From contig CM060732.1 of the NCBI GenBank assembly GCA_030704615.1, positions 21,328,001-21,392,000 on the forward strand: a stretch of 64,000 bases of DNA, in the 5' to 3' direction. The DNA comes from Takakia lepidozioides. Taxonomy: Eukaryota > Streptophyta > Takakiopsida > Takakiales > Takakiaceae. This document shows, piece by piece, positions 44,848 through 57,581 of this stretch. Position numbers and translations under genes: made by a program. The first letter of the stretch is position 1, and every line of letters starts with the position of its first letter. The notes under the pieces were generated by a model, which did not search any database, was not told the origin of the DNA, and saw only the letters and a program-made list of their open reading frames with translations.

Positions 44848-45570
44848 TCACTGAAAGAGAGGAGTTGCCTTGAGAGGTGAAAGGAGTGGAGACTCCTTCT
44901 TCTTGCGCTTCTTCTGGGAAGGTAAATCATAAGCTTGAGCTTGCCTCCGCCGTCTTTTGGTAGTATCTAGGACTCCAGGCAACGGCCCGTCCTTGTATTC
45001 TTAGGCACAACAACACATTGTACAGATTTCACTTGTAGCCCACATTGAAGAGAAGAGAACTTGTGAGTTCACACTATGCATCCATATTTTTGTGACATTT
45101 ACAAACAGAAGCCTCATAGGGCAGGCTCAGGATTTTTAGTTTTCCCAGATAGAAAGAGAGACATGTGAAGGATCCCCTCCACTGGAATTAATTCTACTCC
45201 CCAGAAGTTAACACCCACTAGAAAATCCGATCAACTGCTCGTCAAGTACAAACATGTTACCCCTGATCAACGGTTGCATTGGTATACTGTATACCATAGA
45301 AGTTCGATCTACAACTCAAACAAAGAAAATTTACAGTAAACAATTACCATCGGGGGATATCCGCCAGCAGAAATCTTTGAAGGGAGGAGGGTTGGGTAGA
45401 GTGGAAAGGTAGTCCTGCAGTTGTATCTGTGAGCGAATGCGCATTCCTTCAGGCGAGATGAAATACATGTCCGACAGCCTTTGACCTGCTTTCCATTTCC
45501 AATCCTTGGGTGCAAAAGGGGCCCCGTCTCCCGTTCGCCCTGCTAATGGATGGGGAATATCATGCGACAT
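44848..45570 (-). CDS. Small methyl-CpG-binding-domain (MBD) protein, two exons
   Basis: Exon 1 is 45348-45570 (ATG at 45570, directly preceded by a GA-repeat leader); exon 2 is 44848-44999. The GT-AG junction keeps phase 1, giving 124 residues. Residues about 14-70 form an MBD: PKDWKWKAGQRLSDMYFISP, then EGMRIRSQIQLQDYLSTL and KDFCWRISPDG. These match the family pattern of W-x-R, YISP-x-G and RS-x-x-L-x-x-YL. The C-terminal exon is basic (TTKRRRRQAQAYDLPSQKKR, then KKK), a likely nuclear localisation signal. It would bind DNA in the nucleus; whether methyl-dependent is unknown. It lies 5' of and on the same strand as the PHD gene; a shared transcript is not indicated because this frame ends in its own stop. 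Confidence 0.85.
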
Positions 45571-46606
45571 TGTCTCTCTCTCTCTCTCCGTGGACTTTAT
45601 AAAGTCTCTCTCTCCCTCTCCACACACTTCTTACTTCTCAAGGAGGGGCAGGTAGCAGATAATCAGATCAGATGCTATGCTAAGAGAAGGAAGATAGTAG
45701 ATCTCCTCTCAAAAGCCGAATTAGGTTTCCGAAGGTCTAAATACCGAGCAAACAAAGGATAATGTAAGGGTAGTCGCGGGTTGTAATTAAAATCACAACA
45801 AGAGCAGAGATACAAAATGCAACTTGGAACAGGAATCCTTATGAGGACACCTTCGTATGCACACTCCTAGGATTCTTGAACGTGGGTCGACCCAACGAAT
45901 TCCACGTACATTGAGGAGAAAGACAAGTAATGCGGCATCTACCGGCCTTCTCCAGGCAAAGGATTTCAAACAGAGACGATTCCACAAACTGCATCAAATT
46001 CTACTCCACCATTCAAACCTTCCATACACAGATGCGTGTGCAGAACCCACCCCGTCCAACCCTCTTCTGACGAAAATCCGTTGCACTAATCCTCCTCAAC
46101 ATCCAAATCCCCCCCTAACAAACACCAAACACCAAACGACAGCCCCGCCCTGATTCACAATCAAGAAGCTTGCATCCCTCTCTCTCTCTCTCTCTGTCTT
46201 GCTTGCGATTGTTGAGAGGGAAGCAGCCGCTGCACGGTTTGGAAGTTACAATCGTTTGCTCCAAACGGCCCGCGCAGTGAAAGTGAAACCAACACAAGGC
46301 ACGAATATTAACCCTCATAGTAACACTGGACCACGGATGAGAACTGTTCCATTCATTGACAGTTACTCCTGGATGAACGAATCTCCGAGCAACGACTGCG
46401 GCTGAGGAACGAGTTTCGTCGAATCGAATTTCTGAATAAATGTAATTAACATTTCCAGCAAACCAGCATATGCTAAAAATAATGTTTAAAAAGAGAAAAA
46501 GAGTCTTTTCCCCCTGCAGAGGGAGAAAGACTGCAGCATAAACAAGAGCCCACTTGTCCCAGCAAGCCTTCTTTCTTCCCCTCGCTTCTTTCGAGGGTGG
46601 GTTCTG
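45571..46606. other. Intergenic, promoter region of the MBD gene
   Basis: Contains TC/GA dinucleotide runs (45572-45590, 46167-46196) of the kind seen in leaders of several genes here. No coding feature. Confidence 0.4.
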
Positions 46607-47335
46607 TCATATGAAAATCCTTTGATTGCAACAAGCCTTTTTGACATGGTAAGCGAAATTTGGATCCAAGAAGTCCATGAGGTCCTTCAAGAGGATTTGA
46701 ATGTTTTGAAGACGTTGGCTTGCAAGATGGTCCCCCTCGTTGGCATAGAGCATAAAAGAGTCGCGAATGGGTTGCACCCATTGCTTCAGAAGCGGCACTG
46801 TGTCTGTTTGCAGACTTTCTCTGAACTTGGCATACCCCATGCACTGTGAAACTCCTGGCTCTTTCTCGACAATCATGAGCTCTCCAAGAGCTGCCTGATC
46901 TCCTCCAAAGATTCTGAAAAGTGGAGGGAAATCAGAAGTGGTGAACACTTCTCGAATTTTAGCAAGAATTCCATTCAGCCTCTTGGTCTTCTGCGTGTCC
47001 CCCAAATCGAGAAATTGAATATCCCTACGAATGATCTCTCTCCAAGCCAGGAACTGGCAGATTAGATACACAGTGTTGTCCACAGCATAATCCTTCTCAT
47101 TCTCGTTACCGTGTGTCCATAACATCACACAGAAGTCCTGGTGAAGAATATTATGAAGTCTGTAGTACAACTCCTTGGCCGATGAGATCAGTGGGTCACG
47201 AAACTTAGACATCGTTTTTATCGACTCCACTCGTTTCCCTCTGTTCAAGAACCATAGTTGCCCCAACAGGTTGGCAAGGGTGGTGACGCATGCTAAAACA
47301 GCTGCAATAATTGCAGCTAAGACTGTTGAGTCCAT
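46607..47335 (-). CDS. Conserved membrane-anchored protein of unknown function, bacterial-type family
   Basis: An intronless frame of 242 codons from ATG 47335. Residues 5-30 are one hydrophobic segment (VLAAIIAAVLACVTTLANLL). The soluble part contains FRDPLISSAKELYYRLHNIL, YLICQFLAWREIIRRDIQFL, DLGDTQKTKRL and the GDQAALGELM block. The order 'RDPL..SA..L..RL.NI', 'qFl.W.EiiRR.iqFLDLGD', 'G.Q.a.GELM' matches conserved hypothetical proteins I associate with actinobacteria and cyanobacteria. No enzymatic motif is visible. It could be a transferred bacterial gene; the lack of introns agrees with this. The longer upstream frame to 47428 is also open, but the Met at 47335 places the membrane segment at the N-terminus. 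Confidence 0.6.
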   Translation of the reverse strand: MDSTVLAAIIAAVLACVTTLANLLGQLWFLNRGKRVESIKTMSKFRDPLISSAKELYYRLHNILHQDFCVMLWTHGNENEKDYAVDNTVYLICQFLAWREIIRRDIQFLDLGDTQKTKRLNGILAKIREVFTTSDFPPLFRIFGGDQAALGELMIVEKEPGVSQCMGYAKFRESLQTDTVPLLKQWVQPIRDSFMLYANEGDHLASQRLQNIQILLKDLMDFLDPNFAYHVKKACCNQRIFI

Positions 47336-49384
47336 CACAATCTTTATAAGAAATGTTGCACAATTGTGAAACCACCATGGAATCTGTAAGTCACCCCAGC
47401 ACAATGAATACAACATTAAGCTTAACAATTAACTGCACCCGGATAGAAAAGGACGTGCACACACTCAATAACTCTGCAAGCAATCTAGTTGGAGCAAGGA
47501 AGCTTCCTCTACCATTTTGCGTCACTGGGCCAGTAATCAATCATGCAAGGTTTCAGCTAGAGACTACCTATTGCTGGAAAGAGTATCATTTGAAGTCATT
47601 GCACTAGTGTGTACACAAGATGACCCTCAGTTGAGATCCCTGGAAATAGATTGCTGTGCCTAACCCGAAATGAAAGATTGAGTAATTTTATCGGTTTAAT
47701 AGCACACTAGCCACTTATTGATGCTGCTCAAGGACATATGCCAACTGAAAACTGACAGATCTTTTAATCTTCCCTACTGTTGTCATGTGAGGAACAGAAA
47801 TGATGGCAGAGGTTTCATCAATCCAGACGTGCCCCAGTTTCACAACTAAGACTACTGCCTTTAGGAATGTTTTCCACTCCTGTATGCAGGAATGATCCCT
47901 GCAAACACTTGCAAATGCTTTAGGACATCTCAGTAATGATGGAAGTTCGCCTGGTGACTAGCAAGATTTATCTGTATTCAAAATCTGTCAAACTCCAGCA
48001 TGTTACTCTAGGAAACCCACAATGGCTGTCTAGGTATCTGTTTCCAACATTTTGGAGATGGTGGTGAGAGGAGCTTACACCACAGCAGCAGCAATCTCCA
48101 AAATCCCCATACCAGAAGAACCTTTGTGGCAGTGTAAATGATGAAAACTTTACAAGGACTTCAGATCTGACATTTGTTAGCAAACAACGGAATCACTCCA
48201 TGCCTAGTAGATGAGTGTCTGCCAAGTGAAAAGCAAATATGCCACCAAAACAGATTAAGCTGTCATCCAGCAGCTCGTTGGGGTCCAGGTCCGGTTGAAG
48301 CCACAAGAGAAAGGGCCATGGTCTAAGGGACACGTCTCGGAGCCTGGGAGAGCTTCGCTGACCTCATGGTGCTTCACAAAGCGAGTGCAATTCACACACT
48401 TTGAGCAAGTTTTTTTGGCCCAAAATATGTGGTTGCACTTGTCTCCTCGTTTTAGATGTCCAAACTATTCTAGAACTCTTTCTCAACCTTCCTCTTCCAC
48501 TGCATTGACCACTGTAGGCTTGCAATTTTGTTAGGCAGAATTCGTCTGTCAGAGACCGAGTCTGGGGGGAACTTGCCACAATCCCTCCCCAACTACCTTG
48601 TTTATAGTCCCTCTCCCTACTTCAAGGCTTTGGATGTCACAAATGAGTAAATTTGGGGAGGGGGAACCAATGGATGCTCCAGCACAAGGGAGGCCATTAG
48701 AGCATATGAACCCTCCTGGATTACGTTTTAATCCACCAGATATAGGAAGAGGCCGTGGGTGTGAGATTCCTCTCTTTCTTTCCTTCGTATGGACAAGTAT
48801 GCAGCGAATACAAAATGCAAGGGAGTGGCAAGAACAATTAGGATGTAAGTTTAACCACCAGGTGATTAACATCTGCAGACAGCTGGAGAAAGAAAGAGAA
48901 AATATCCTTATTAGTATCTAGATATCTCCATACTTGCAATTAATGGCAGCCAAAAAAGCAGTACTAAGAAGCTCTGATCTACGGTTAGAGGGCTTCTCAG
49001 AAGAGAAAACCAGAAACAAACAGCAAAGAAAAGAAAAACCGAGACAGGATAAAAAGAAGCAAGGACACAATAGACACAGATACAAACAGAACAACGAACA
49101 CAGATTCGAGAATTTCGGTATGGACTTGGTGACTCTCTCTCACCAATCATGGACCAAGTAGAACAACAACATGTTCGGTATTGACAAGCCACAATCACTT
49201 CTCCACAGACTTCGTCAGCTCCGGACAGTGGGTATAGGTGTAATGCACAGAACACAACCAAAGTACTGTACTGAGTTTCTGTCAAGTAACGAGAAAACTC
49301 AGACATGTTGTTGGCTATCACGTAACCAAAGTGCCAGGAAACAACAAAGAAGACCAAAAAAGTAAAGAAGTGAGGGGATAAGAA
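47336..49384. other. Intergenic region, one unassigned open frame
   Basis: A plus-strand frame at 48598-48921 includes FGEGEPMDAPAQGRPLEH and NPPGLRFNPPDIGRGRG, a Pro/Gly/Arg composition that looks coding. It has no recognised family, start or partner exon and may be a gene fragment. The rest shows no gene. Confidence 0.3.
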
Positions 49385-49422
49385 CGAAGAAGAAGAAGAA
49401 GAAGAAGAAGAAGAAGAAGAGA
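49385..49422. repeat. (GAA)n microsatellite
   Basis: About eleven consecutive GAA triplets on the plus strand. The Ser-rich minus-strand frame over it is an artefact. Confidence 0.95.
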
Positions 49423-51577
49423 AAATAAAACAGAGAAGAGAAGGAGGATTGGATAAAGGGGTAAGCGAACTCCCTGTAGAAAGAAAGAGAGAAAGATAGT
49501 TTGAGGGAGAGAGAGCAAACCGCACCTGATACTACACATGCTGGCTGGACGTGTTAATACACTCCATGTGCACGATCGAGGTGAGATGCAAGTTCCCTCC
49601 AGAGTAGATCAGCTCCTACATGAACATGCTCCCTTCAACCATGAGCCACTGTGTCAATGCTAGAGCCGCCATAGCCGGGCTATTCAAATGTGATAGCATT
49701 TGTGGCAGCTACAGTGAAGTGAGCCCAAAGTCAACGAGGCAGTGCAAACAGGGTCAAGCCAGGGAGGGCGTGACTGTAAGCTTGAGAACATTTTTTTCCA
49801 CCTGAGTCTTTGACTAGATGAGAGACTAGAGTATACCCGATTCAGGTGTTACGCATCAAAAAATCAAAAGCAGCAGCTATCCACAGAAAGGTGTGCGTTG
49901 CTTATCTGAATGCCCTTCGATGCTATGACAAGGGGGGTGTCGGACTGATTTCTCTCCTGCTTTCAACAATTATGCCACCTTTGGAAATGGAAGATGTGAG
50001 ATGCTCTAGAAAGCTACGACTGCTTCACTTTTGCACAAGCATGCGTGTGTTTTGGATGCTTGTTGGGCTGCGTTGATGCTTGCTAGCAAAGTGTAGTATG
50101 ACTTGCTTGTAGGTCTCCCGGAAGAAAGAGACCTCGCCATGTTGCACTAGCATGGGTATGGACGCCTAGACTGTTCTCCACAGAGGCAAATTGGTCACTT
50201 GGCAGGGGACTTTCAATGTGAACATCCAAGCAAGGGTCCGAACTGAGAGAGATGAGGATGAGGAAACCCCGAAAAGTTAGTAGATTGGGAATCTGAAGAC
50301 AAGCCTATACAACACTATTGCTATCAACAAATTTTCAGACAACGAGTTTCTATTGCGTTACAAAGGGCACAAGCCATTTCTATTTTGCGTTAGGCCGGAA
50401 GTGGCAGGGGCGGCTTCATCTCGCCTCCCAGCTCTTTCCGATCTACTTACTTCAGGCAGTAGGTGATGCTAGATCGGTTGACTGGCTTTGTTGTCTTCCT
50501 ATTTCCCTTTCTCTATGGTGTTTCATTTCTCCACACGGAGGTTCTTGTTGACTCTTGCTCAGTCACCTCATTTCGGTCTTTTATAAAGCTTTACAGAATT
50601 TTGTAAGGAAGATAAGTTGCACAACAGTTGAAAAATCTGATTTCCACTCCCTAAACCTAAAGTTGAATGCCTGCAAACTATTGCCTGCACCCTAAGTATA
50701 GACAATAAGCTTTTAGTTATTAGCTTCCGCCATCTCTCTTCCTGACACTACTAGTACCATTCTCTGGAGTCCTTCATTTTCACAGATCCAAGCAGCTTCC
50801 TCATCTCTATGAAATTGTCCTCACCTCTCCACACGGTCCTGCATTTAGGATTTGTTTTCAGTGGGTGGGGGGTTGTGTCCCTGTGCCACAGTATTGTCAG
50901 ACAGCAAGTGTCACCCAGTTTCAGCTTAAACAAATGGACTTAGTTTCACAACTGGGAGACACAATGTATGATAAACCACTGACACTTCTTTCAAACACAG
51001 GTGACAGTGCATTACTTCAATACATCATCAGTGAAGGCCAAATGTACTTGGAAGAGCTCACAACCGTTCATATCGCCGGATGTGGATGTCGCTCAGAAAT
51101 CTAACCCTCACTGCGTACATATCAGCCACAACCCACCAATTTAATGCGCTGATCCAGTGTAAACTAACCCTTGCCTTAGGTTCCCCATTTCTGATGCCTC
51201 TCTCTCTCTCTCTCATATAGACTCTTTATTTCTTTTTTCTTTCTTCTCTCTCGCCACCGGCAAAGGTTATGTCTGGAAGCAGCTAGAGTAAAGTTTTTGG
51301 TCAAAATGGGAGAGCCACCACAGCTCCTTACTATCTGGCACCTGTTGGGTCCATAGCTGCACCAATGTCATGGCCAACCACAAAGTGTACCTCTCTCAAC
51401 AGCTGCAACCAGCTGCCTCCCATTCTTTTTCTGTAGACCCATTCCTTCCTCTCCAGCTTTCTGTGATCCCTCTCAAAAACTCCAATATGGATGCATGGCT
51501 TTCACAGAAATAATTGGGCCCAAAGAAAAAACGCAGATGGTGGCCTAGAGGAGGTTGGAGGAGTCTGCCAGTGTGAA
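49423..51577. other. Intergenic region downstream of the TLC gene
   Basis: No gene recognised. It holds a (TC)n tract at 51192-51217 and the second copy of the diverged dispersed sequence at about 51107-51163. Short ORFs show no recognisable composition. Confidence 0.35.
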
Positions 51578-54063
51578 CTAACTTTTGTGTCGTACATTCG
51601 ACCTCTCCTTTTTGAAAGCTTTATAGAGCCCTTGACCAAGAAGCACATTGAGCAAATTGAGACCCAACATGCCCATGAACGCCATTGGCCACTCAATTCC
51701 CTTAGGAAATTTTGAAGCATCAAATATGAGCTTCAGCGTAATGAGAATGTGCAGACACACCCTGGTTGTGACAAATGCTGTCCAGTTCAATACCCAGATC
51801 ACTGTCACCCCTGTGCTCTTCCCCGTCCTCACGCCTGATAGTTTTCGAACTTTGCGCAGATGCAAAAAAACTGAATGCACCTGCCAGTTAGAGAGAACAT
51901 TTATTAATTCTACAGTTGTAACTAGAAACCAGGTTTGACCAAGACTCAAGGAATTCTACAGAATGCACTTTCCCCAGCATCCATTGTCCCCACTGCATTC
52001 ACTGCCAAAGACTTGTATTCATAAGCATCATTTCTTCTGTCATCCTACTAGTTGGCGATTGAGCACGTATATCATTTGGAACACTGATGGCACTGAACAA
52101 TTATGCTTCCCAAAATTGCTGCCAGTTGCAACAGAAAGCTAAACTCTGTATGAAGGGTGTTCCACAGGGCACTTTCTCTATGGGTTGGCCAGTAACTTGG
52201 ACTTTACTCCTACACCTCATGCCAGGAAACACCAAGTGCTGGGGAAGTCAGGCTAAAACAAGGATTGTTAGCTGTATTTGGATTCACATAAGGGAATTGG
52301 CATTCCACTGAATTTTCTAAACTGCCCTCACAGGATCCCTTGTTTGATTCACAAATGTTCTCCACAATCCATGGCCATATACAATGGAGATGGGCCGAGG
52401 ATAATGTTGCAAGGACCTACTCAGAACAAGATGGACGTTACACATCCTACTTTTGGATGCAATAAACAGAAGCACTATGGCAACATGTGGCAGAGCCACC
52501 CTTACAAATAAGCTAAATTCAAGCTAGCTGAAATACTGGATGTCAAATGCATGGTTAAAGAAAGCTGGGACTTAGTGTGCAAATTTCCCAGATTTGTAGA
52601 GGAAAGGAGAGAGAATCTGCATAAGCCACGAAACTACCTCACAAACAAGGGTGAGGATCAAGTAGTTGACGGTGACATTCCGAAACAGAGCAGGCGTGAA
52701 GCAGGCGAGAAGAACTGCATGATGGACAAGGAGAGAAGGTGCTCTTGGCGTATAAAGATGCTTCCGCAACATATCCCATTGGTCATAAGCAAAGTAGCCA
52801 CAGGATGCCGCCAACACCGTGTACGCCCCCTCCCAAGGTTTGCTGAAGAGAACATCATGAGACAGCATCGGTTCCAATTGGGTCACTTGGGCCTCCCTCA
52901 TGATCAATCCCACAACTGCATTTCCCAAATTTCTTCTGTTAGTCGTGTCTTTGAAGTCTGTAAATTTTCTCTCTAGCCAAAGGACGGCACTCTGCCATTT
53001 CTTACTAGAGTGTGGTTGATACAGTTCAACCATCAATAATAGAGACCAATTTCCATTATTGTTGGCATTGTGCTAGAATCTAACCCTGAATTCAACATTC
53101 AATAAACGCTGTCTGTAGATTGCCTAGAGCTACGTACAAGCACCATGCCACCATGAATCTGCTGAGGGTTTACCAGGCCGAATTTGGTAAAACACTACAT
53201 CATGTTTTGTGTCATTAAGCAGGCCTACAATTGTATTGTATTTAGTTGCACTGGCGTGTGAAAGATTTGTGCAGTGATTCCCTTGATGTATTGAAAAGGA
53301 TAGACAGGCAGATGAGGTAGCTAGAAGGAGGAAGGACCAGAGCATTTGTTTTCATTGTTTGCTTCACAAGGAGGTTCAAGTCAATGTGTGACAGGTAGGG
53401 TCTGGAACATGGCAAGGGTGGGGGAGCTGGTGAGAATGAGATGGGACAGTGCCTGCATATGAGGGAAGAGTTGTGGGAGAAAGAGAGGTTAGTTAGAGAC
53501 GTCACTGGCAGAAGGTTGGCGTTTACTGTAGTCCTTTGTATCAGCCCAGTGTGGATTTCAGCCTCTTGGACAAGTGTCTGATAGATTGACAATTGGGTGC
53601 CTACTATTGATGGTTGCACTGTATTAACCACACTATAGTTAAGAAATGGCATAGTGTAGTCTTTGGCTAGGAGAGATTGACACATGGAAAAAGAGGAAAG
53701 AGAGAGAGATATAACACATACCTTACCTGACAGAGAGACAAGGGTTGAATGCAGCAGAGATATGGATGTGTTCAAAAAGTCTGAGCGAGACTCGGAGGCG
53801 AGCCCTTGAAAAAGCCCCTCATTGCTCCTTATGAAGAAGGCAAGTGCCTTATTAGAACCCTCAAACAATAAAAAGCTTGCAAAGATTGGCCATAGCTCCC
53901 TGGTTCCCTCTGTTATCTTCATGGTCACCACCAAAAACCACAAGGCAAGAAGGAGCGCAAAGAAAATTCCTGGGGCATCCTTTCTCCACGCACTTGCGAT
54001 AGACTTCTCAACTGACATCTTGACCTCCTTCCTACTCTCGACTACGGAGTCCGATGGTGCCAT
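51578..54063 (-). CDS. TLC-domain (TRAM/LAG1/CLN8-type) membrane protein, three exons
   Basis: Exons 53722-54063 (ATG at 54063), 52638-52991 and 51578-51880; GT-AG junctions, all phase 0; 332 residues. Exon 1 has two membrane segments (GIFFALLLALWFLVVTM; ELWPIFASFLLFEGSNKALA). Exon 2 has the TLC core: FSKPWEGAYTVLAASCGYFA, YDQWDML and LLVHHAVLLACFTPALF. The His-His after a GYF..D motif is the family signature. Exon 3 has VHSVFLHLRKVRKL, which corresponds to the usual 'E.s..flhlr' segment, and two further hydrophobic segments. TLC proteins of this size are ER or plasma-membrane proteins linked to lipid sensing or ceramide chemistry. The LAG1 ceramide-synthase motif and homeobox are not seen, so it is closer to the TMEM56/TLCD4 group. 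An alternative donor five bases away in exon 1 would break the frame. Confidence 0.8.
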
Positions 54064-56573
54064 GTATGTGTAAGAGAGAGAATATGACCTTGATAAGAAG
54101 AAGAAAGTACCAGAGAACGAGCGACAACGGGTGATACAGAAGCGGAAGAGAGCGAGAACTTTGCAATGACACACAAAGGGTGCGTGTACTAAAGACACAG
54201 AATGCTTGAAACAGGGACACAAGACACCTAGGCAAATGCGATTCAGGGAAGCGGGAAACGATTGTGTGGGTTATAAACAGATGCAGGGTATGTAAAGTTT
54301 CGGAAAGGAGAGATGACAAACAACAGAAAGTGAACAAGACGGGGCAGCGATAGATCTATGGTAAACGCAATACTACCTGCGCAAGGGAGAAAAAGAGACA
54401 AAGAAACAAGAGAAGAGGGTACAAGAGACTTGTAAAGTCCACGATGAGTGAGGAAATTTAAAATCAGAGCTCCGACGGGTGTGAGACAATCAGGTTGGAA
54501 GCCCAATGAAAGAGAAAAGAAGATCCAGAGGGACCAGTGCAGAGTGCAAAATGCAAGTAGGGAGAGAAAGAGCGAGAAATACTCACAAACCTTTTTAACA
54601 ATTCACGTTAGAGGGCCAGAGAGGGAGACAAAAGAGCGGAGTATCATACAGCGCAGAAACGGAGAAAAAGACGGGAAACCCAGAGGGCCAGATGGACCAC
54701 AATATCAACCCTCTACGTCAAACTCTTGCGAAAGGGAATGAAGGTTAGATGAGAAAGAGAGCCCCACAACAGCGATCTGTCGTGACCCAAGTACGCTACG
54801 ATGCTCCAGAGAGATAGGTGGAAGGTGCAGGCAGCACCAGCATGGCATGCCCCCCTTCTCTCCCTCTCTCAATCAGTATCACCACTATTGATTCCCTTGT
54901 CGGCTGAATCTCCCCTAAGTAAAACACGATTGATAGTCGCACTGTACGTAGTGCTGAGGAATCTGTAGGCCCAAATTAGGGTCCGATTGAATCTTCAGAT
55001 TGTTATATATAATCCAACCCTTCAGATACACAAGGGCATTCCACGATTTAACCCTTGAAGTGGGCAGGCCCATTTTCACGACATGCTCTGACAAAAGGAC
55101 CCCGGCCCACTAAATCTTTTTTATCTCCTAGATTTCTGAGTCCCTGTAAAAGTGACCGTTGAATTTACTGCCCACCACCTAAGTCACCCAAACTACCACC
55201 TCGAAAAGTTTCAGCCCTATCCACCTGCCAAATTAGAAGATTATAATTTGCAGATGTGGCCCAAAACGAATCCTTCTTAAAAATGAAGAGCATAAAAAGC
55301 AAGAAATTTACCAAATTTGGGAAATGTTTTCGTTGCATGATATGAGAGTTGTGTACCTCACTTGATGCCACCTTCCCTGAAATTTTCGCTTTTTTTTTAC
55401 TTGTTGTCGTGTGGGCTGCTTAGTCCAATTTGAAGCGGGCATACCAACATTTGAGCTTCGAAAATTACGGTGACACATCTATCGTTCAATTCTCAATCGC
55501 TCTGGTCCATGTCATCCTTGTATGCAGAGGTTGTTGCAGAAAAGAACTTCAATCCAATTGGGAAATGTTTTGGGCAATTTTCGGGCCCTGCCGGTAATTC
55601 CTAGCCCAACCTATATTTTTACATGTAGCCCTACCATATTTCCTACTCTAGCCCTTGTACCGAGCGGGTTTTGAGACGGTTTCGCCACTCATTCAGGGGA
55701 TGAAGTTCGATTGCGGACCCCAACCCCTCGCTTAGGTTTGGTGCCACCCCCACACCTTTATAACTATATTTGAACTTTTCTCACCTCTCTTGAGTTGTCC
55801 TGTCTAAGTTGAATGGGATTTTAAATTTGATTTGTCCCCTGTTCTGTAGGAAATAAAAAGTTAGAAAGTAAAACATTGCAGCCTCTGAAATGGCCAATTC
55901 CAGAATTCTTCCATGTGCAGCTTTGGACTTGGGAGCCTACCCACCGCCCAACCCTCGGGTGGCTGCCATGCAGGTTGCTGCATTCAGAGGGTATTGGGAT
56001 GCGTGTAAGGTGGAAACCCTTCCCCTAATCTGACCGTGGTTGCCATGTAAGCAACTCCGGCAAGATGACGGAGCAAAAATATGCCAAAAAAGCCGAGTTA
56101 ACCCCAGGGGATCTTACTCCGTGTATATACTTATTTCTTTTTCGAAACATACGTGTGTAAGAGTTTCTTTTCCTACCTAATGAGCTTAAATCAGAGTTAA
56201 CCCCAATAAGGTTAAAGAATCGTGGATTGACGGCGGGCAGGGGCCTTACCGAACGTGAAGAACGGCTCACAATTTTGGTACAATCTGCAGAATGTTCCTC
56301 CAATTTGAGCGGGAGGCATATCGGAACCTTGAATCATATAGGAAAATTCTGGGCAGTTCTTGACGGCCTATGCACGCCTTTGAATGTTTTCGTTCGTTTT
56401 GTAAAGATCGTTGGTTGTTGTAGCTTTTCAGATCTTGTGCCTGGGTGCTGGGAAAGAGGCGAGGCTACTCAGGGTTGAGGGGTTTTATGTGAGGCAACCA
56501 TTGAGTTGGGTTCTGTGGAACCGAGACTCTGATTGAGCAGGTGACATTGGAGACAAAATCTGCAGGCTTCACG
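54064..56573. other. Divergent intergenic region between TLC gene and MRPL47
   Basis: 2.5 kb between divergently transcribed genes. The purine-rich plus strand at 54380-54680 is the likely leader/promoter side of the TLC gene. No coding frame was recognised. AT-rich 55.0-56.2 kb shows no repeat pair inside the window. Confidence 0.4.
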
Positions 56574-57581
56574 ATGCTGCTGGCCAGGGTTTTGCGCCGG
56601 CCACTAGTGGGTGCTTCGCAGAGAGCACGCACAGGCCTCGCGGACTTCTTCGAGGCAGGGCGTGATCCTGAATCTGATCAGCAGATGACTTACGGTACAC
56701 TCTTGGAACCAAATCATGTTTTTCTCCACTCTCTCTTCCTCTGCAGTGATACTGCTTGCAAGCACGGGCCAGGTTAGAAGTCCTGGAATTAACGTCAAAA
56801 TGTGAATGAGCTCCTATATCGCCATTCAAATCAACCCTGTATATGTCAGCTGCGCACGAAGCCATGCCAGTCTTCGGCACAATTTCATTTCGAAACCCTA
56901 TGACTGGCTTTGGGTGGGTTCACTATCGCAGAGGGTTCCATCCTCAAGGAGTCTTCTTGCTGTTAGTAGGGGTTTGAAGTGAGCGGGATTGTGGGTCAGG
57001 CCGCAGCTGGAAGGCTTCGGATTTGCGGAACAAGTCGTGGGAGGACCTGCATCAGCTGTGGTATGTGCTGCTCAAGGAGAAGAACATGTTGCTGTCACAG
57101 CGCCAGATGCTCACCTCTCAGAACCTCAGAATGCCCAACCCTGAGCGCTTTCCAAAGGTCTGTTCTCAGTCTTCGTCTATCTTATATGCCCCTCTCTCTA
57201 GCTCACATCCTTGTATGAGTGGTGGTAGTAATCTCTTTCTGTCTAAGACAATGTAATGGCAGGCCAAAATCATCTGCTGCTGTGCATAAGTGCATTGGCA
57301 ATTCAGGCACCCATTTTTATACTCTGGAAGGTGAGAATCCTGCAGTGGGTTAGTATCTCATACTTGTCGTAGCCCATAGCCCATACTCAGAAGGAGAGAT
57401 TGTGTCTGCTGAAGGATGGACATAAATATTAGGGCACAGAAGTTAAGTTTGGGCAGGTGGTGTTCAACTGCAGGTTCGGAAGTCAATGTGTCGCATCAAG
57501 CAAGTGCTCACAGAGAGAGCCCTGGCAGAACCAGATGCAAGCAAGCGCAAAGCGTGGAGAAGAATGATCAATGCCATGTGA
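56574..57581 (+). CDS. MRPL47: Mitochondrial large-subunit ribosomal protein uL29m (MRPL47), three exons
   Basis: Exons 56574-56694, 57000-57157 and 57474-57581; GT-AG junctions with matching phases; 128 residues. The N-terminus is an Arg/Ala/Leu-rich presequence ([19 protein letters not shown]) that fits mitochondrial import. Next comes GLADFFEAG, then [20 protein letters not shown], the hallmark [26 protein letters not shown], and [20 protein letters not shown] in the last exon. These are the conserved blocks of the uL29m/MRP-L47 family, which sits near the polypeptide exit of the mitoribosome. Length matches plant homologues. An in-frame upstream GTG at 56541 is not used because ATG 56574 begins the targeting sequence. 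Confidence 0.93.

Noticed and set aside
49318-49539. Leu/Ser-rich minus-strand ORFs over 48911-49539
   Set aside because: They are translations of the (GAA)n microsatellite and its purine-rich flanks; no family features and two frames are open at once.
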